64,000 bases of DNA from Hemicordylus capensis (GCF_027244095.1 NC_069661.1:191055501-191119500), one strand, 5' to 3'. Positions 1-13,157 are shown, counted from the stretch's first letter. Notes: generated by a model from the sequence alone, not told the origin. Numbers and translations: made by a program.

Positions 1-420
1 ATTTAGTTGATGTTTCTGTATTTTTATCAGGGCAGTGTTAGGCATTTACATCATTCTGCAGCTGCCAAGCCCAGGATTTCCAGAAGGGGCCAATGCTGAT
101 CCAGACATTACCTCTGTCCCCATAGCATTTGGATGGTGGTGCAGGAGGGAGCCCACAGAGGGCCGTTTGACAAGAGCCTCCTAAGACATGGAGCTGGCCC
201 AGTTCGTATTAACAAATAATCAGCATTACAAACTGTCCATTTCCCTGTCCACTGTCCTCTTCCCAAAAATTTAACAGATAGTGGCAGTAATGAGAGAGGC
301 TGCTGCCTCAGCATTCATTAGGCAGTAGCAATTTTGTGGATGCCAAGACACCTGGGAAACTCCATTTGCCAGGGATCTTGATGCCCAGAATGCGGCTTCT
401 CTTTGATGAATACCACAGCA
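1..420. other. No gene recognised; low-complexity host or decayed repeat DNA
   Basis: I see no domain, RNA gene or repeat end in this stretch. An antisense open frame across 271-669 has no recognisable motif and is better explained by the LINE-like reading on the plus strand just downstream. Confidence 0.4.
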
Positions 421-524
421 GAAGCCCTGCTCATCATTGCTGCAGAACTGCAAGATATGTTTCAGTGAAAAAGTGAAAGTGCTGCCTTTGGTGGTGGGGA
501 CAGCTGGCACTGAGCTCATTTTGA

Positions 525-1385
525 CCTTTAAAGCCCTATAAAAGCTGGGTCCCAATTTCCAGGAATACTTTCTCTCATACAATCTCACTGGTGGCTTAAG
601 CGATATTAGTGAGGCTCTTGTTTTGGTTAATTCTTTAAGGGAAGAAAAGTTGCCATTAGGGGTGTGCACAAAACTGGCTGGCTGAACCAGCCTTGAACCA
701 GACCGGGCCAGTTCAGTTTTGCCCTGCTCAAACCCCCTAGTTTGGTTCAGCTAGGGGGAGTGTTCACAAATATCTATATCTATATCTATCTATCTAAATT
801 TTAAAAAATTGTACTTACCCCCAATGGGGGTTTCCTCCAAGGCCACGGGGTGTGTGTCCATAGATGTTCTCCCTCCCCCGCTGACCTCTATTTTGCTAAA
901 AAGCTCCTGGGTTCAGGTGATCTTCAGCACTTTCCAGGCCTTTCCACCATTGTGGCAGTCATTTTGGAGGCTGCCGTGCATGTGCAATGGGCCTGGGACT
1001 GACACTTTTTAGCAAAACAGAGACTGGAGGGGGAGGGGGGAAATCTGCAGACACCCCCACAACCTCAGAGAAGTCCCCTGAAGGGGGTAAGTACAAAAAA
1101 GATTTAATATATTTTTTAAAAAAATATTTGCAAACCCCGCCAAACGGACGGGGGGAGTTCAGTCCAATGTTGAGCCAAACTTGTGGGCGGTGTGTGTGTG
1201 TGTGTGTTCACTCAACATTGAGCAATCAAACCAAATTGGTTCAACTTCGAACCTGTTCAGATTCGAACCTGTTCGCACACCCCTACTTGCCATCTGTCAG
1301 GAACATTTCTGTGGTGGCTCTGAAGTTGTGGAATGCTGCTCCCCTGAGCAGTCTGTGGGTATTCTTCCCTGATCTCTTTCTATAG
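525..1385 (+). mobile_element. LINE-like 3' ORF fragment split by a hAT element
   Basis: Plus-strand translation on either side of the hAT insertion at 657-1285 reads like the C-terminal end of an L2/CR1-type LINE ORF2. Upstream is a FKAL..LGP..QEYFLSYNL-like run, and downstream a VALKLWNAAPLSSL run, comparable to the 'VALKLWNALP' block of L2/CR1 ORFs. The two halves abut once the hAT element and its target duplication are removed. There is an in-frame stop in the upstream half. The family call is inference; it could be another LINE clade. Confidence 0.35.
657..1285. mobile_element. hAT-like foldback MITE, 'TAGGG' family copy 1
   Basis: The element starts TAGGGGTGTGCACAAAAC and ends with the inverse, ...GCACACCCCTA. 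It is flanked by gttgccat (649-656) and cttgccat (1286-1293), a 7/8 match, which is the 8-bp target duplication typical of hAT transposons. Subterminal DNA is packed with GGTTCA/GAACC motifs in both orientations. No transposase is present, so it is non-autonomous. A short (TATC)n tract lies near 772-797 and a (TG)n tract near 1189-1208. Confidence 0.8.
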
Positions 1386-1396
1386 GCAGGTAAAAT

Positions 1397-1715
1397 AGGA
1401 TCATAGGAAGCTGCCTTATACCGAGTCAGACCACTGGTCCATCTAGCTCAGTATTGTCTACACAGTCTGGCAGCGGCTTCTCCAAGGTTGCAGGCAGGAG
1501 TCTCTCTCAGCCCTATCTTGGAGATGCCAGGAAGGAAAAGTAGAACCTTCTGCATGTAAGCATGCAGATGCTCTTCCCAGAGCATCCCCATCCCCTAAGG
1601 TCGATTTCTTGCAGTGCTCACATCTAGTCTCCCATGCAAATCCAACCAGGGCAGACCCTGCTTAGCAAGGGGACAATTCATGCTTTCTACCACAAAACCA
1701 GCTGTCCTATTTGAA
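1397..1715 (-). mobile_element. tRNA-type SINE, copy 1
   Basis: The plus strand carries the recurring block GGAAGCTGCCTTATACCGAG ... ATCTAGCTCAGTATTGTC ... ACCTTCTGCATG. On the minus strand the middle of the block reads like a decayed tRNA head (…GAGCATCTGCATGC..GCAGAAGGTTCT…), so the SINE points to the minus strand. Three further copies occur at 13797, 42748 and 54340. No A/B boxes good enough for a functional tRNA are seen. Confidence 0.65.
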
Positions 1716-3292
1716 ATTTGATTCTGTCAGATATTTGGAGATTGTTTGGGGAAAGTGATGATTCTCTTTGTTTTTAAATTATGTTCCTATTCATTTAGTA
1801 GTTTCCCCCTCTTTAATAAGGATTGTTTTTACTCACACTTTATTGTGCTTTATGAGCAGTTAAAAATAATTATTGATTAACTCATAACCCTTAGTTCTCA
1901 ATGAAACAACTCCTGAGCTTGTACCTACGGAGCAGTTAACTTTGAGTGCTTAGGCTTTTGCATGCAGACTACAGCCTCAGAACCTTTTTTCACAAGCGGG
2001 GAAAAGATTCTGGGTGAAACAGTTCAATTTGTAATACATCTGAAATTTACAAGCTGGAAAAATACATATACCCTGACAGGTATTCGGGGTTTCATTGCTG
2101 TCTCTAGCTATTGCTTGTTTCTCCAGATCTAAGCATGTCATTTAACTGAAGATACTTGTCTCTATCCTCAAACAGTGCATGTTCTTGTGAAATAAAGATT
2201 ACATCTTGTCAAGGAAAATTATATAAGGATTAAATAAGTCAATGTTAATTAACATTAAATTATATTTTTGGAGATTACCTAATCAGCTTTAGCAAGAAGA
2301 AAAACAAAGAAAATAAAACTGATGTGAAACAAAGGGAATTAGGGGAGATATTACATAAATCTTGATCGAAACTCTTTTAGCAGAATCGCTATTATATAAA
2401 GCAGTGTTATGACAAGAATTAGTACTTAAGAAGGCACAGAGAATTAAAAACAGAACATGTGTCTACCTAGAATAATTTATATTGATTTTCCTTAATTAAG
2501 TTATCTCTGCTGAGGTTTAACACAGCTTACAGAGAGTTAGAAAAGGAGATGCTGGAAATAAACAATATCTGGTTTAAGAATATTTTTCTCAGTTAAAATG
2601 TCACACCTGGTGGTATCTGTTGCCATGAATAATTCCATGGAGGGATGCCAAAGTGGAAAAGCGGTGTTCTCAGGTGGCACTATTTTCCACAACTAGTGGT
2701 GGCTTTCCCCTGCTTCTTTTACAGCAAAAGTGTTTGATAGCAAATATTTCACATAATGACATACAAAATATACTCATTGCCCACAATAGATATGCAGTAG
2801 GCTTCACATAATAGATATGCACTTGATATACTTTATTATTTAGAATAGCATTTTTCATAATGGATATTTGCTCCAGATAAACTAAACATTCATTTATTTC
2901 TGTAGCTTTTGTTAGGCTCAGGCTGGAATCATATACATATGCTTGCATATGATGCTTAATGTTACCATTATTATTTTAATTTGTATCCTGCCTATCTAAT
3001 ACATTAAAGGCACCTCACAACATAATCAGTTCTATAGAGATGTATCTCTGTGTGCATGCACACACCCTAAACACAATGGTTGACATACAGAGACTAAATT
3101 ACTCATGAGCAGTCCCACTGAAATTAATGGAACAAATTAGTCATGACTTCCTTGTACTCCTAATTTCAATGGAGCTAGTAATTTAGCCTGGATGTCAACA
3201 GTAGCATAAAAACGAAGTAAAAGAAGCAACAATCCCAAGCTAAAAAAGCTTGCTGGGGAAAAAAAAAGTAAGCTGGGGGTGTTTTTTTAGTC
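1716..3292. other. No gene recognised; AT-rich unique DNA
   Basis: There are no coding motifs, repeat termini or RNA genes that I can support. A short open frame on the minus strand (2670-2948) has no recognisable domain. Confidence 0.5.
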
Positions 3293-3872
3293 TAGGCATG
3301 CATATGAACCGAGGTTCATGCACTGGTCCAAATGCGGACCAGTTTGTGGTTCCACAAATTGGTTCATACCAGTTCGGCCCAACCACAAACTGGTTAGGTG
3401 GTTTGAGGGCAGCATTAGGGTGGCAGTGAGTGGCATCTTTAAAAGTAAGTAAGCAGGTCCTTACTTGAGTGACCACCACACCTGCTGCTGCAGTGCTCCC
3501 CCAGCAGCCTGCACATGGCTGCACAGTGGCAGCATGCATCTAGCCCCCATGTATGCACAGAGGCCAGGTGCATGGTCAGCAATACCATGTTGACCATGCA
3601 TATGGCCTCTACACATGCACAGAGCTCAGGTGCATGCCAGTGCATGCCGACACTGTGCATGGGCTGCTGAGAGGAGCATCAAAGCAGCAGGAAGCTTCCT
3701 GGGCTGGTGGTCACGCAGGTAAGGAACTGCTTACTTACTTTTAAAGGTGCCATTCACTGCCCTGCCCCCTCCAGTGATGCCCTCAAGCTGCTGAACCTAT
3801 TCATGGTTGGGCCAAACTGGTACGAACTGGTTCATGGAACCACAAACTGGTCTGTATTTGGACCTTTTTTAG
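3293..3872. mobile_element. hAT-like foldback MITE, 'TAGGG' family copy 2 (right end lost)
   Basis: It begins TAGGCATGCATATGAACC and carries two long inverted arms (about 3300-3420 and 3770-3870) made of GGTTCATGCA, CCACAAACTGGT and GGCCCAACC motifs. A direct-repeat-like block AAGTAAGTAAGCAGGTCCTT recurs, inverted, near 3720-3745. The outermost right terminus seen in intact copies is missing. It is non-coding: overlapping short open frames on both strands come only from the palindromic structure. Confidence 0.65.
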
Positions 3873-4877
3873 ACAGTCTTTTTGATGTTTCTAAAGAAGA
3901 ACCAGGCAAGGATGGTGAACCTATTTACATTTATTTACAATTCAGGTTGGTAAACTGTACAGTTCTCTTGGAGTTCCAAGGAGTTAAGAGTCACTTCTGG
4001 AGAGTCATTGTTGCTCCTGCCCCCTGGAGGAGAAACATCTACCAAGATGTTTCCCCCCCAAAGCCTAAATTCTTAGAAGTGATATCATCACTATCACCAC
4101 AGTCTCCACAGCCTGTCTAAAAGTGGGTAGTGATGCAAAAGCCCTTTCCCACATAGCTTGCCTGCCACAGCTCTGATGGCAGGGGTTGGAGGAAAGCCTC
4201 CAGTGAAGTCAGAGTTCTTGAGCATGCTCATATGAGCAGGTAGTTCTTGAAATATTCTGGACTCAAACCCAGAAAAGTGGAGAGGAGTTAGCCAGCTTAG
4301 GAGACCTGTCCTTTCCTGGATCTCAGGCCGGCTCCAATCCAAAGTAGGGTCATGAGCTGGCCTCCCCCTCCTCTTGAATAGACCAGTTGGGAGAGAACCC
4401 AATGTAGCTAAGTGATCACTACACCTCAGCACTGGCACAATGTCATATTTACTCCTGTGGAGCCAGGGTGATGGAGGGGTTCTCCGAGCACCAGCCCTGG
4501 ACCTCCAGTCAACTATCGAGCTATGGAGTTGCCCTGCATGGATGCCACCATGTCCCATCCCAAGCTAGTCAGCCTGTCAAGCAGCACAGTAACACAGGGG
4601 CATTTCCCTTTCCCACTCTATCCCTTGCTGCCCCCACCTGGCAAGCAGGCGGGAGAGGGGACAGGATGTCAGGATGAGCACTAAGTGTTTTGCTCCAATA
4701 CTCCAGGTGGCAACATAAGCGGGGCATCCCATCACAGTGCTGTGCAGAGAACAAATGGCTGGGGTGTGTGCCTGGGGTTGGATTTAAAAGGCAACCCCAA
4801 CCAGAAATTCTCAAGCACCAAAGTTCTATTTTTATTTATTTTTTGCACAAAAAAGTTGGGGAAAGGGAGTCCAGCCC
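3873..4877. other. No gene recognised
   Basis: The region is moderately GC-rich between 4150 and 4700 with short open frames on both strands, none with a recognisable domain. It may contain old repeat DNA that I cannot assign. Confidence 0.4.
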
Positions 4878-6180
4878 CAGGGGCGTAGCAAGGTTGGAGT
4901 GGGCCCAGAGATGAGATTTTAAAATGGGCCCCCTCCTCAAAGTCCAGGGCCTCCACACATCCCAGGCCCCCAAGGATTTAAGTCTGATATTTCAAAATAA
5001 GTATGCTGCCTGGAAATACATTTCACTGAATACACACACACACGTCACAATATATAGTGATATACATTGAGTACTATACGTTTGTGCTACTTTTAATGCC
5101 TAGAACACACTAGAAACACTATTGATTAAAATGGGCCCCTCGCTGCAGATTAGCAAAGGAGACTTTCAACCATGCAGGGTGAGCCTATGTTTGTTTTCTC
5201 AGAATTCTGAACAAATTCAGTCAAGTTCGATTCCAGGAGATTTTTCACAGGAGGCTTTTAAAGCCCTTTAACACACATCTCCTTTGGAAAGGAGGTGCTG
5301 CATTCACATGTTGGCCAGATTTACCCTGAAGTCCCTGTGAGTTATTGGAGAGCAGTTATTGAGTGAGAGTGAGTTATTGGAGAGCAGTTCACACACAAGA
5401 AAAATAAAATAAAATAAAAGCACAACACTTGCTTCACAGTTCTCACTCAGACCTTCTGGGTTACAAAACAACTTGAACATAAGTGAATGAATATGAAATG
5501 AATGAATGAATAAATAAAATAAATATAATACTGTTTGTTCCAAAAGTTTTTGCAATTTTCTGCCATGAAACAAGCCACTTATAGATTGTTTTTTTTTTAG
5601 ATTGTTTTAGATTGTTTTTTTTTAAGCCAGCAAATTTTCCAAGCTATTTTAAAATAAATATTCAGAGACTTCTCAGTCCCCCCCCCCCCATATCAAAGCC
5701 CTATGGCAAGCAGATCCTTATATATCCGTGGGGGGGGGGGGGACAGGGAAGGTAACCACAAAAAGGAGTTTATATTCTACCTGGCAAATGCTGGGCTGGG
5801 TTGGGCAGGGCAGCAAGGTGTCTGCTGCAGTGGTGGCCACTTTGGCTGCCTCCTCCTTCCTGGCTTGCTTGGGTAACTCGAGTTGGTGAACTCGAGTTCA
5901 GGCTTCACAGAGGCCTACACAGAGGCCTCCCTGGAAGCCCCGCCCACCCGCCAATCAGCTGAGAGGCGGGAGAAAAGGAGCTCTTTGCAGCGTGTCTGCT
6001 GCTTCCATTTCGGGACAGGAGAACAAGCAGGAGAGATGGCGAAGAGGGCAAGTGGCTGAGAGGCTATGGGGCTGGGCAGGGGGCAATGGGCAGTCACGTG
6101 AGGTGCCTCTGGGGGGCCCCTCCAGGCAGTGGGCCCCCCAGACAACTGCCTCCCCTTGCCCGATCGTAGTTACGCGCATG
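4878..6180. mobile_element. hAT-type non-autonomous transposon (CAGGGGCGTAGC terminus)
   Basis: Left end CAGGGGCGTAGCAAGG; right end, inverted, CATGCGCGTAACTACG. The 8 bp on both sides are identical, tccagccc at 4870-4877 and 6181-6188, the hAT signature. The interior holds runs of C (about 5679-5690) and G (about 5731-5743) and a GC-rich right third, but no transposase motif. The palindrome-rich right part gives several overlapping open frames that I do not regard as genes. Confidence 0.8.
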
Positions 6181-6653
6181 TCCAGCCCCCTCCCCTTGGA
6201 GGTTTGCGGCCCCTAGGCTTTCTCACGAGTGGGGCCAGGCAGCAAGATCAGCATTACTCCAGTGAACAGAGGGATACGGTCCATGCCAGGCCATGGGGAC
6301 ACCCCCCTCACAACTCATGAGAAAAACTGTCAGAGGGGAGAGCGTTGCCGACCAAAATTTGTAATCATATGTGATGACAAAACAACCCCTTCTCCCAGGG
6401 ACAGCTCTCTCACGAGAATGGCAGGCCATTGGGGCAGGCCATCGAGCCAGGTTGCTGTATGGAGGAAAGCTGCACGGATGGGTACCCCGGCAACTGCTCT
6501 CCTTGTCTTGGTGACTGCCGCCAAGTAGCTGTCAAAGCTTGCCCCCTGCCAGGCTGTTTGTCCATGTGGGCATGTGTACCCTGGAGACTGAACTGAAGAT
6601 ACCATACTTTTGTCTGTTTTTTCAGTTGTCTATGATTTATTGTCAATACACAT
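6181..6653. other. No gene recognised
   Basis: Open frames on both strands in this stretch carry no domain that I recognise. It may be decayed repeat DNA. Confidence 0.35.
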
Positions 6654-7078
6654 AGAGGCTATTCACCCACACGTGCAAAACCAGGCTAAGGGAGCCCAGC
6701 CCGGTTTTGCACATGTGTTTGAACTGCCGGTATTGGGCCTGATCCCAGCAGCTACACGGTGGGAAGTCTGCCTAAGCAGACTCCCTCTAAAATGAGGTTA
6801 AGGGAGCAAACACTCCCTTAACTTCATTTTTTAAATCATGTGTCAGCTGCAGCTGGCATACTCAGGGGAGGGGGGATCCCATTGCATTATTGGAGCTCTG
6901 GGGGCAGGGTGCCATGGGGCCCCTGACCCCTGGAGCTGCCAGGTGAGCCACCAGATATTTGGGCGGGTGATCTACCCACCCAGGGAAGGGAGTCTGATCT
7001 TCTGCAGGGAAGGAAGTTAAACCTGCCTTCCCCGCAGACTGCCCTGGAGCTTTTCTCACCAATTGTGAGAAGAGCTCC
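6654..7078. mobile_element. MITE family B, copy 1
   Basis: It begins GAGGCTATTCACCCACA and ends near GTGAGAAGAGCTCC, i.e. imperfect inverted ends of the GAGGCTATTCTCACGAT type seen in at least four other places. The head forms a hairpin around AACCAGGCTAAGGGAGCCC / CCCGGTTTTGCAC. No protein is encoded. Confidence 0.5.
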
Positions 7079-8595
7079 ACAGTCAGTTCTAAACATGCTT
7101 GGAATTGTATGCCATTTGTAGTGGCAGTAAGTAATTCACAAACTTTGTAATTGTTTTTTTTAAGTGCTGCAAACAGAAACCACTTTGAACATTAATGCTG
7201 GCATATAAACAATAGCCTCACATGATTCAGATGCCCAGGCTATGCCAGCAAAGACAGCAGATGTTCGGCAGGAAGGAAAAAGGGAGATTTCATGAGGAGG
7301 AGAATATGACTAGATTACCAGAGAGGTTCTCAGGTTCATACCAATAGGTAGTGCTTTGGAGGCCGTGCATGATTTAGAATCCAAAACCGTCTATATTCAT
7401 GCATCACACAGTATCAATAAACACACATGAAGGCAAACAAATGGAAATAAAATGTGGCAATTAAAAAACAACAACCCAGAACTATAACAGTGATGGATGG
7501 CTGAGGAGAGTGACCCAAGAAGAGTGATAGGAAGGATGTGAGTCCTCTTCTGAGTCAGATGACTAAAATATAACTAAGGACCAAAGTACATGCCATGTTA
7601 AATGCGCAGTTTGGTCCTGCATTTTTTGGTATGCTTTAAAAAAAAAAGTTAAATAGCAGTAGCTGAGGGAGGGGAGAGGATCAATATAGGAACTTCAGGA
7701 CAAGGAGAGGAAGTATTTAACTCTTTCATTCTGCACCATGCAGGAAATGTAATGCATGTGAATTTAAATAGGCACAAGGCAGCCTAGTCCAAGACTTGTT
7801 AGAAATGACAACTAGAAATGTGTTTGTGCGCCCACACATACAAACATGAGAAGTAGAGAAAATGAGAACCTGATTTTTATTTCTTTCATTTGGTTTCATA
7901 TGCATTCTGTATAAGAATTTGAGAATAATCAATTGTTATAGTTTGGAGAGGTAATTATCTCAAAATAAGCTGCCTATTCATTGGTGATGAGCTAGCTGAA
8001 CTCCTGCTATGCTACATAATGGTTTTCAGACACAATCTAACCAGTAAGCTTCATACACCATTCTTATAGTTTTTCATTACATTTTGTTGACATGGGAATT
8101 TTGTTTGAGCTGGATTCTTTGAACATTTGTTTTCATTATTAATAAATAGGGCTATTATTATTTATATGTAAACAAGGATGCTTAGAGTTTAGCCCATTTT
8201 TTGACCTTTTTTCAGTGCTTTTAAAAACAAGTTTAAGAACTTAAAATCTCACCTCTGAAAAATGACATGGACTCTGTTTATATTAAGGGAAATTACACCT
8301 TTCATTGAAGGAAACAATCTCTTGGTTATGAAAGCTCATGTCAATTTCACGTCTGGGATTGTGGCCTTTGTTACTTTTGCTACAGCAGCCTAAAATGGCT
8401 TCTTTTCTGGAATGAGATAGATTACATGCTCTTAATTTTTATGCATTAGCTTCTTAAATGCACTTATCTCAAATCTATCTTTAAAATTTTGCCACAGCCC
8501 TGCAAGATACATTAGGCACCCCCAAGGATGCCTAATAGACACCCAGAAGGACCTTGCCCTTTTTTTGGGAATTGCAGTCTATATTATTGTTAGAA
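7079..8595. other. No gene recognised; AT-rich unique DNA
   Basis: No coding, RNA or clear repeat signal found. Confidence 0.5.
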
Positions 8596-8980
8596 GCCCC
8601 GAAGGGTGTTCTCACAAGCAGCCTAACCCAGGCTAGGGCAGGCCAGTCTGGGTTAGGCTCTTCATGTGCCGTGCCAGGATCTGCGCAGATCCCGGCACTT
8701 CCCACCTGCCAAACCACACTTTTAAGCCCAACATTTAGCTGAGGTTAAAGGTGCGCCCACCCTTAACCCTGGCACTGGAGTTGTGTGTGTGCTCGGACTG
8801 CTTGCAGCCCAAGTGCACACAGAGACAGGCACCTAGAGTGCTTGTCTCATGGGGGTATCCCCATGGTGCATTGTGGGATACCCAGAGGCTGGGAATTGTC
8901 ATCCTGGCCTCTGGAGATCCATGCTGCTTAAAGCAGTGTGGATCATCTGGGAGTACAAGTCGCATTTTCAGCAGCATTTC
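8596..8980. mobile_element. Possible MITE related to family B
   Basis: The head GTTCTCACAAGCAGCCTAACC followed by a hairpin (CTAACCCAGGC ... CTGGGTTAGGC) resembles family B heads, and local GC content is above the flanks. The right terminus is not clear and no target duplication was found. Confidence 0.3.
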
Positions 8981-11494
8981 TTTGATTACCTGGGGGGAAT
9001 GTAAGTTGAACTCTGCCTACCCACCCACCACCCGCCCAGTCAGGTGAATGGACTTCTGGTCTGTATTATTATTATTGGCACACATATTGCACAGTGGTAC
9101 GAGGGTGGAATATGGGTTCTGCCTTCACAGAGAGCCTGGAGGGTAGCTGCAGCAAAAGTTAGTTGAATAGTCTGGCATGTGAGGAGGGGGATGGGGAAGC
9201 AAAATTTTGTTTCTTTCCCCTCCCTCCAAAACCCCTTTTCACATCCAGAAATATGTCCTTGAGGGTTGTGCAGGGTCCCTGAAGGTCCCATTCCCTGAGT
9301 GGGGTGGTTGCGGGAATCATTTCCCCCTCCCCTTCCCCACAAGCTGGGTTGAGCAACAAGCTTTAACTGCAACTATTATTGCTGTTATTGCCTAGAGAAC
9401 AATTGTTATGGGGTGGTTACTAACATTCACATATTTATGTGAACCCATTCCAAGGTTATGAAGGCCTGAGATGAATCGGAGACTTGCACCTTAGCATGGA
9501 TTCATGCAATCATGCTAATGTTGATAACCCACATTAAACCTAGATTCAAATGATTGTGTGAACCAGGTCTCAGTGTACCTGATTACTATGGTGTACGACC
9601 CTTGCTCCTGCTGTGTCAGCTTCCACATCCTGTTGCCTCTTCCTGTTTGTGCATAGGAATTGTTCCAGTAACTAGGGGACTCTTGGATGTTTAGTTCCTG
9701 AGAGAGCAAGTCACATAGTGAAGCACAGATCATTTTGTATCAAACTACAAGCCTTAGAGTTTCCACTACAAGCCTTTATTCTCTCTTTCTCTTAATGGGT
9801 ATGGGCTGGCAGCTCACTATTCAAAATATTGCTCGTTCTAATTGGCTCCAGCAAATTCCACAAGATCTTACAGCAGCTGAACACCCCATAAAGACATACA
9901 GGTAGGGGGGGAAGTTTGCATAAACATCCTAACACATGATCTACAATTTCACCTCAGTTGCTTTTTCTTAAAGGTAATGGTTTGGCTGTCCAGATTGAAT
10001 TCCCCAGGATTTCTGGGCATTCTTGGACCTCCAAGCATGGCTAAAGTGTCATTCCCCCCACTTTGACCCCTGCCTTTTAGCATATAGGATGGTATAACAT
10101 TGGGGGAACTTCCTTTGCTCACCGATTACAGTGTTAGTACATACCTCTGAAAAAACAGAATGCCCTGGCTAGGCCAGAAGTCAGCTATTATCTCTTATTT
10201 GGCATAAGAAACACTTTGTAATAACAGACTGTTTCAGAGGCACTGATCTACTTAATCGTGAGACTTCTTTTTCTATCAATCATTCAGTACTATTGCCCAT
10301 AGTTTCTTAACCACAAATTCCACAAAATAACTCCATTTCATTATCCCAACAGAGCAGAGTTAAGATAAAACCATTTGAGTTGTAACAGACTTAGAAGACA
10401 TGTTTTTGATCCCACAATCTATATGTGCTGAATATAGATCCATTAAAACCATCCTGCATTGCTTAAGAAGAATTTCCTATGACTGAAGTAGTGCCAAAGG
10501 AAAATACTGATGATAAATATGAAAACAGGCATATTTCTTGGCTGAAAGGAGTAGTTGTGACAGAAAGGCATTTTATGTGGAATTTATTTTCTTTCATTTT
10601 TTTGAAATCAAGGATGACCGTTAAGATAAATTCCTGTTTGAAAAGTGCCTATACCATTTTCTTCTGTGATGATTTGGTATGATTCAAAGTTACAGTGATT
10701 AAGACATTCCCATTCTAGGCGTAATAAGCATTTTTGTAAACCTCATGGTTGGTTGTTATGATTATAGGGGGAAATGACTCACATTACTCATGACAGGATC
10801 TATGATGTGATTCAGACAAACATGAACGTGTACTTGGACGTGTAGTTGCTTTAATCAAAAGATGGCTAATTGCACAGTATAAAATAAGCCAATATCTGAA
10901 TTCCCAGTGTCGCCTACTTGAAATTATTCCTGATTGATCTGTACAAGTGTACATATGCATAATTATCAGTGGCACTAGTGGATTTTGCTATGGGACATAT
11001 TGTACAGACTGAGCTCCTCTTTGATTTCAGAGAATACTTATAATAAGATTAAAGGTTCTCCATGTGCAAAGAGTTTTCTTCAGCAGTTCTGTGTGTGAAG
11101 TTATAAGTCAAGGTTTATGGAAAGCACACTCTCAGTAGCATGCTTCTCTTTTATTATTGTTTCATATTTCAGGCTCCTTCTGGAAACTGAAAGGTTGCAA
11201 GTATAAGCCCCGCCATCATTGGTGCAAATTAAATCTTTGATTTCAATCTTGCTTAGCCTATAGCCATAATTATAAGGAGGTGTCAGGTAAAGAAGATGGC
11301 AATGACAACTGAGTGGTGGAATGGTTGTGCCCAATAAGTATTTGTGGGAAGAGAAAAATCAATTTCATAGGATATTTGGATAGATCTTATGGGTGCACAT
11401 AAGGGCAAGACACGATAAAGATCCTGACCTGGTGTCTTTACAGCTCTGAGCAAGAATACTTCTGTTTGGAAATTTAACCTAATCTATGCTTTGA
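8981..11494. other. No gene recognised; unique DNA
   Basis: Only short motif-free open frames on both strands. No RNA gene or transposon terminus that I can support. Confidence 0.5.
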
Positions 11495-11775
11495 CATCTT
11501 TTATTTATTTATTTGTTTGTTTATTTGCAATAAATAAAAAGACATTAAAATTTCAGTTGAAAGCCTGGGAAACAGGTAAGTCTTCAGGGTCCTCCTGAAA
11601 ACAAACAGAGAAGGAAATGTTCTTATTTCAACAGGGAGCGCATTCCAAAGCCCCAGTGCAGCCATGGAGAAGGTCTAGTCTCATGTTGCCACCGAATGAG
11701 TCAGCGGCTACTGTAACTGGACCTCTCCAGATGTTCTTAATAGGCAACAGGGTGCACAACAGAGAAGACATGGAA
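11495..11775 (-). mobile_element. L2 LINE 3' fragment, antisense
   Basis: The plus strand contains GGGAGCGCATTCCA, CACCGAATGAGTCAGCGG and GGACCTCTCCAGATG. The same ordered motifs occur in the antisense L2 copy near 18770-18880. The fragment is preceded by a TTTATTTATTTATTTG tail. This is a short 5'-truncated L2 on the minus strand. Confidence 0.6.
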
Positions 11776-12286
11776 GCTTTTCATGTGCAAAGATTATTTT
11801 TTAACATGAGATGTATCCAAATATGCAACCTCTACTTGCAGTTTGATTTATTGTCCAGGAAGCACCTTATCAAGTACCTTTCTTGCATGCTTTAATCAAG
11901 TCTATATGAGAGTTGTTTTAATGTTGGTTTATTCTGATATGGAAAAATAGTGTACCATAGATTTATTTTTGTGCTAGTTTATTTCTAATGACAAGAGTGG
12001 TGGAAAAAGAAGAAAGTCTATTGTGCTATAGGTATGAAAAGCTGCATTGTTGTTGGACCAGATGCATTCTGCCCATCCCTTCCCATCAAGCAGATTCTAA
12101 GGACTTAACTGATATTGGAATACAACTGTGTATAAAGTTAGCTCATCAAGGACAAAGCTTAGGCAGCTGTCTAGAGGAGTCTGGAGACAGGAACTAGGAG
12201 TCAGAAGTTGTGCTAGGAAATTGGAGCTGAGAGGATCAACTGGGAGTTGAAGCTAAGAAACACATCACAGTCAGGAAGACTCTAAA
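11776..12286. other. No gene recognised
   Basis: No coding or repeat signal that I can support. Confidence 0.45.
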
Positions 12287-12690
12287 GCTATTCCCACGAT
12301 CACTAGAAATTGGGCTAAGGAAGCCAAGCCCGGTTCCTAGTGATCATCAGAACCACCAGGCTCATGGGCGAGCCGTGGTTCCATGGTGGCTAGCCCGCCT
12401 AAAAACCCCTTCCACTAAACAGGGTTAATGGAGCGAGCACTCCTTGTTTCTTTGATCGCCTGGTGCCTGCCTGGGGCTCCAGAGGCCGGGGAACTTTGCT
12501 GCGGCACTCCCCTTCTTCCGACCCACAGAGCTCCCGCCGCCCAACCCAAGCTTCTGCTCATCTGGGCAACCAATCTGGCCACCCAGCAATCAGCAACTGC
12601 TCATGTGTGGGGAAAATGGGCTAAGCCTGCTCTGCCTGCCAAACTCCTTGAGGCTCTACACTTTGATTGTGTGTAGAGCCTCTCTAGTTT
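12287..12690. mobile_element. MITE family B, copy 2
   Basis: Left end AAGCTATTCCCACGATCACT; right end TTGTGTGTAGAGCCTC, inverted GAGGCTCTACACACAA. Shares TGGTTCC..GGCTAGCCCGCC, TTCCACT.AA..GGGTTA and GGGCTAAGCC blocks, in the same order, with the copies at 13162 and 26243. It is non-coding; the open frame at 12428-12676 is an accident of GC-rich composition. Confidence 0.6.
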
Positions 12691-13157
12691 CTCAGGCAAA
12701 GTCACAGACCACTCTTATAGGCCTTCCTGTCTAGGAGGGCTCAGTGGTCAGCCTGAATGACCACTCCAGAGTGTGAGAATACTTCACTGCTCTGGAAGAT
12801 ACTCTAGCCAGTAGTTCTGGAAGCTCATGACAGAGAGCAAAGGCTTCCTGGTTCTAGCCCCAGTCACTCCTGACATAGCTTGGTGATTCCTTCTTGGAAG
12901 GGGGCAATTTGTGGTAGAGAAGGGCATACTGTGTTAATGTTACACACAGGTGCAGTGTAACATGTAGTTTTGTCCTAATAGTTACTAGCCATAATTAGTA
13001 AAAAGGACCAGAATAGTTAGCAATGTCCCATCCTCCCTCAAAGAGAATGAACCTTATTATTTCATTTAACATGTAACTGTTGAAAAGCTTGCACTTTGAG
13101 CCTTAAGAGCAGGGTGGTCTATATGGATCTTGTTTAGTTGTTGGCTTACCTGAATCA
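12691..13157. other. No gene recognised
   Basis: Unique-looking DNA between two MITEs, with no coding motif. Confidence 0.4.

Noticed and set aside
271-669. 132-residue antisense open frame considered as an exon
   Set aside because: No domain, and the opposite strand shows LINE-like ORF residues across the same bases; it also ends at the hAT target duplication.
1397-1715. tRNA gene
   Set aside because: Only a decayed tRNA-like head inside a repeated SINE; no cloverleaf with intact boxes.
5915-6646. Cluster of short open frames on both strands considered as a small gene
   Set aside because: Overlaps the right third of the hAT element with perfect target duplication and its flank; no frame has a recognisable domain.
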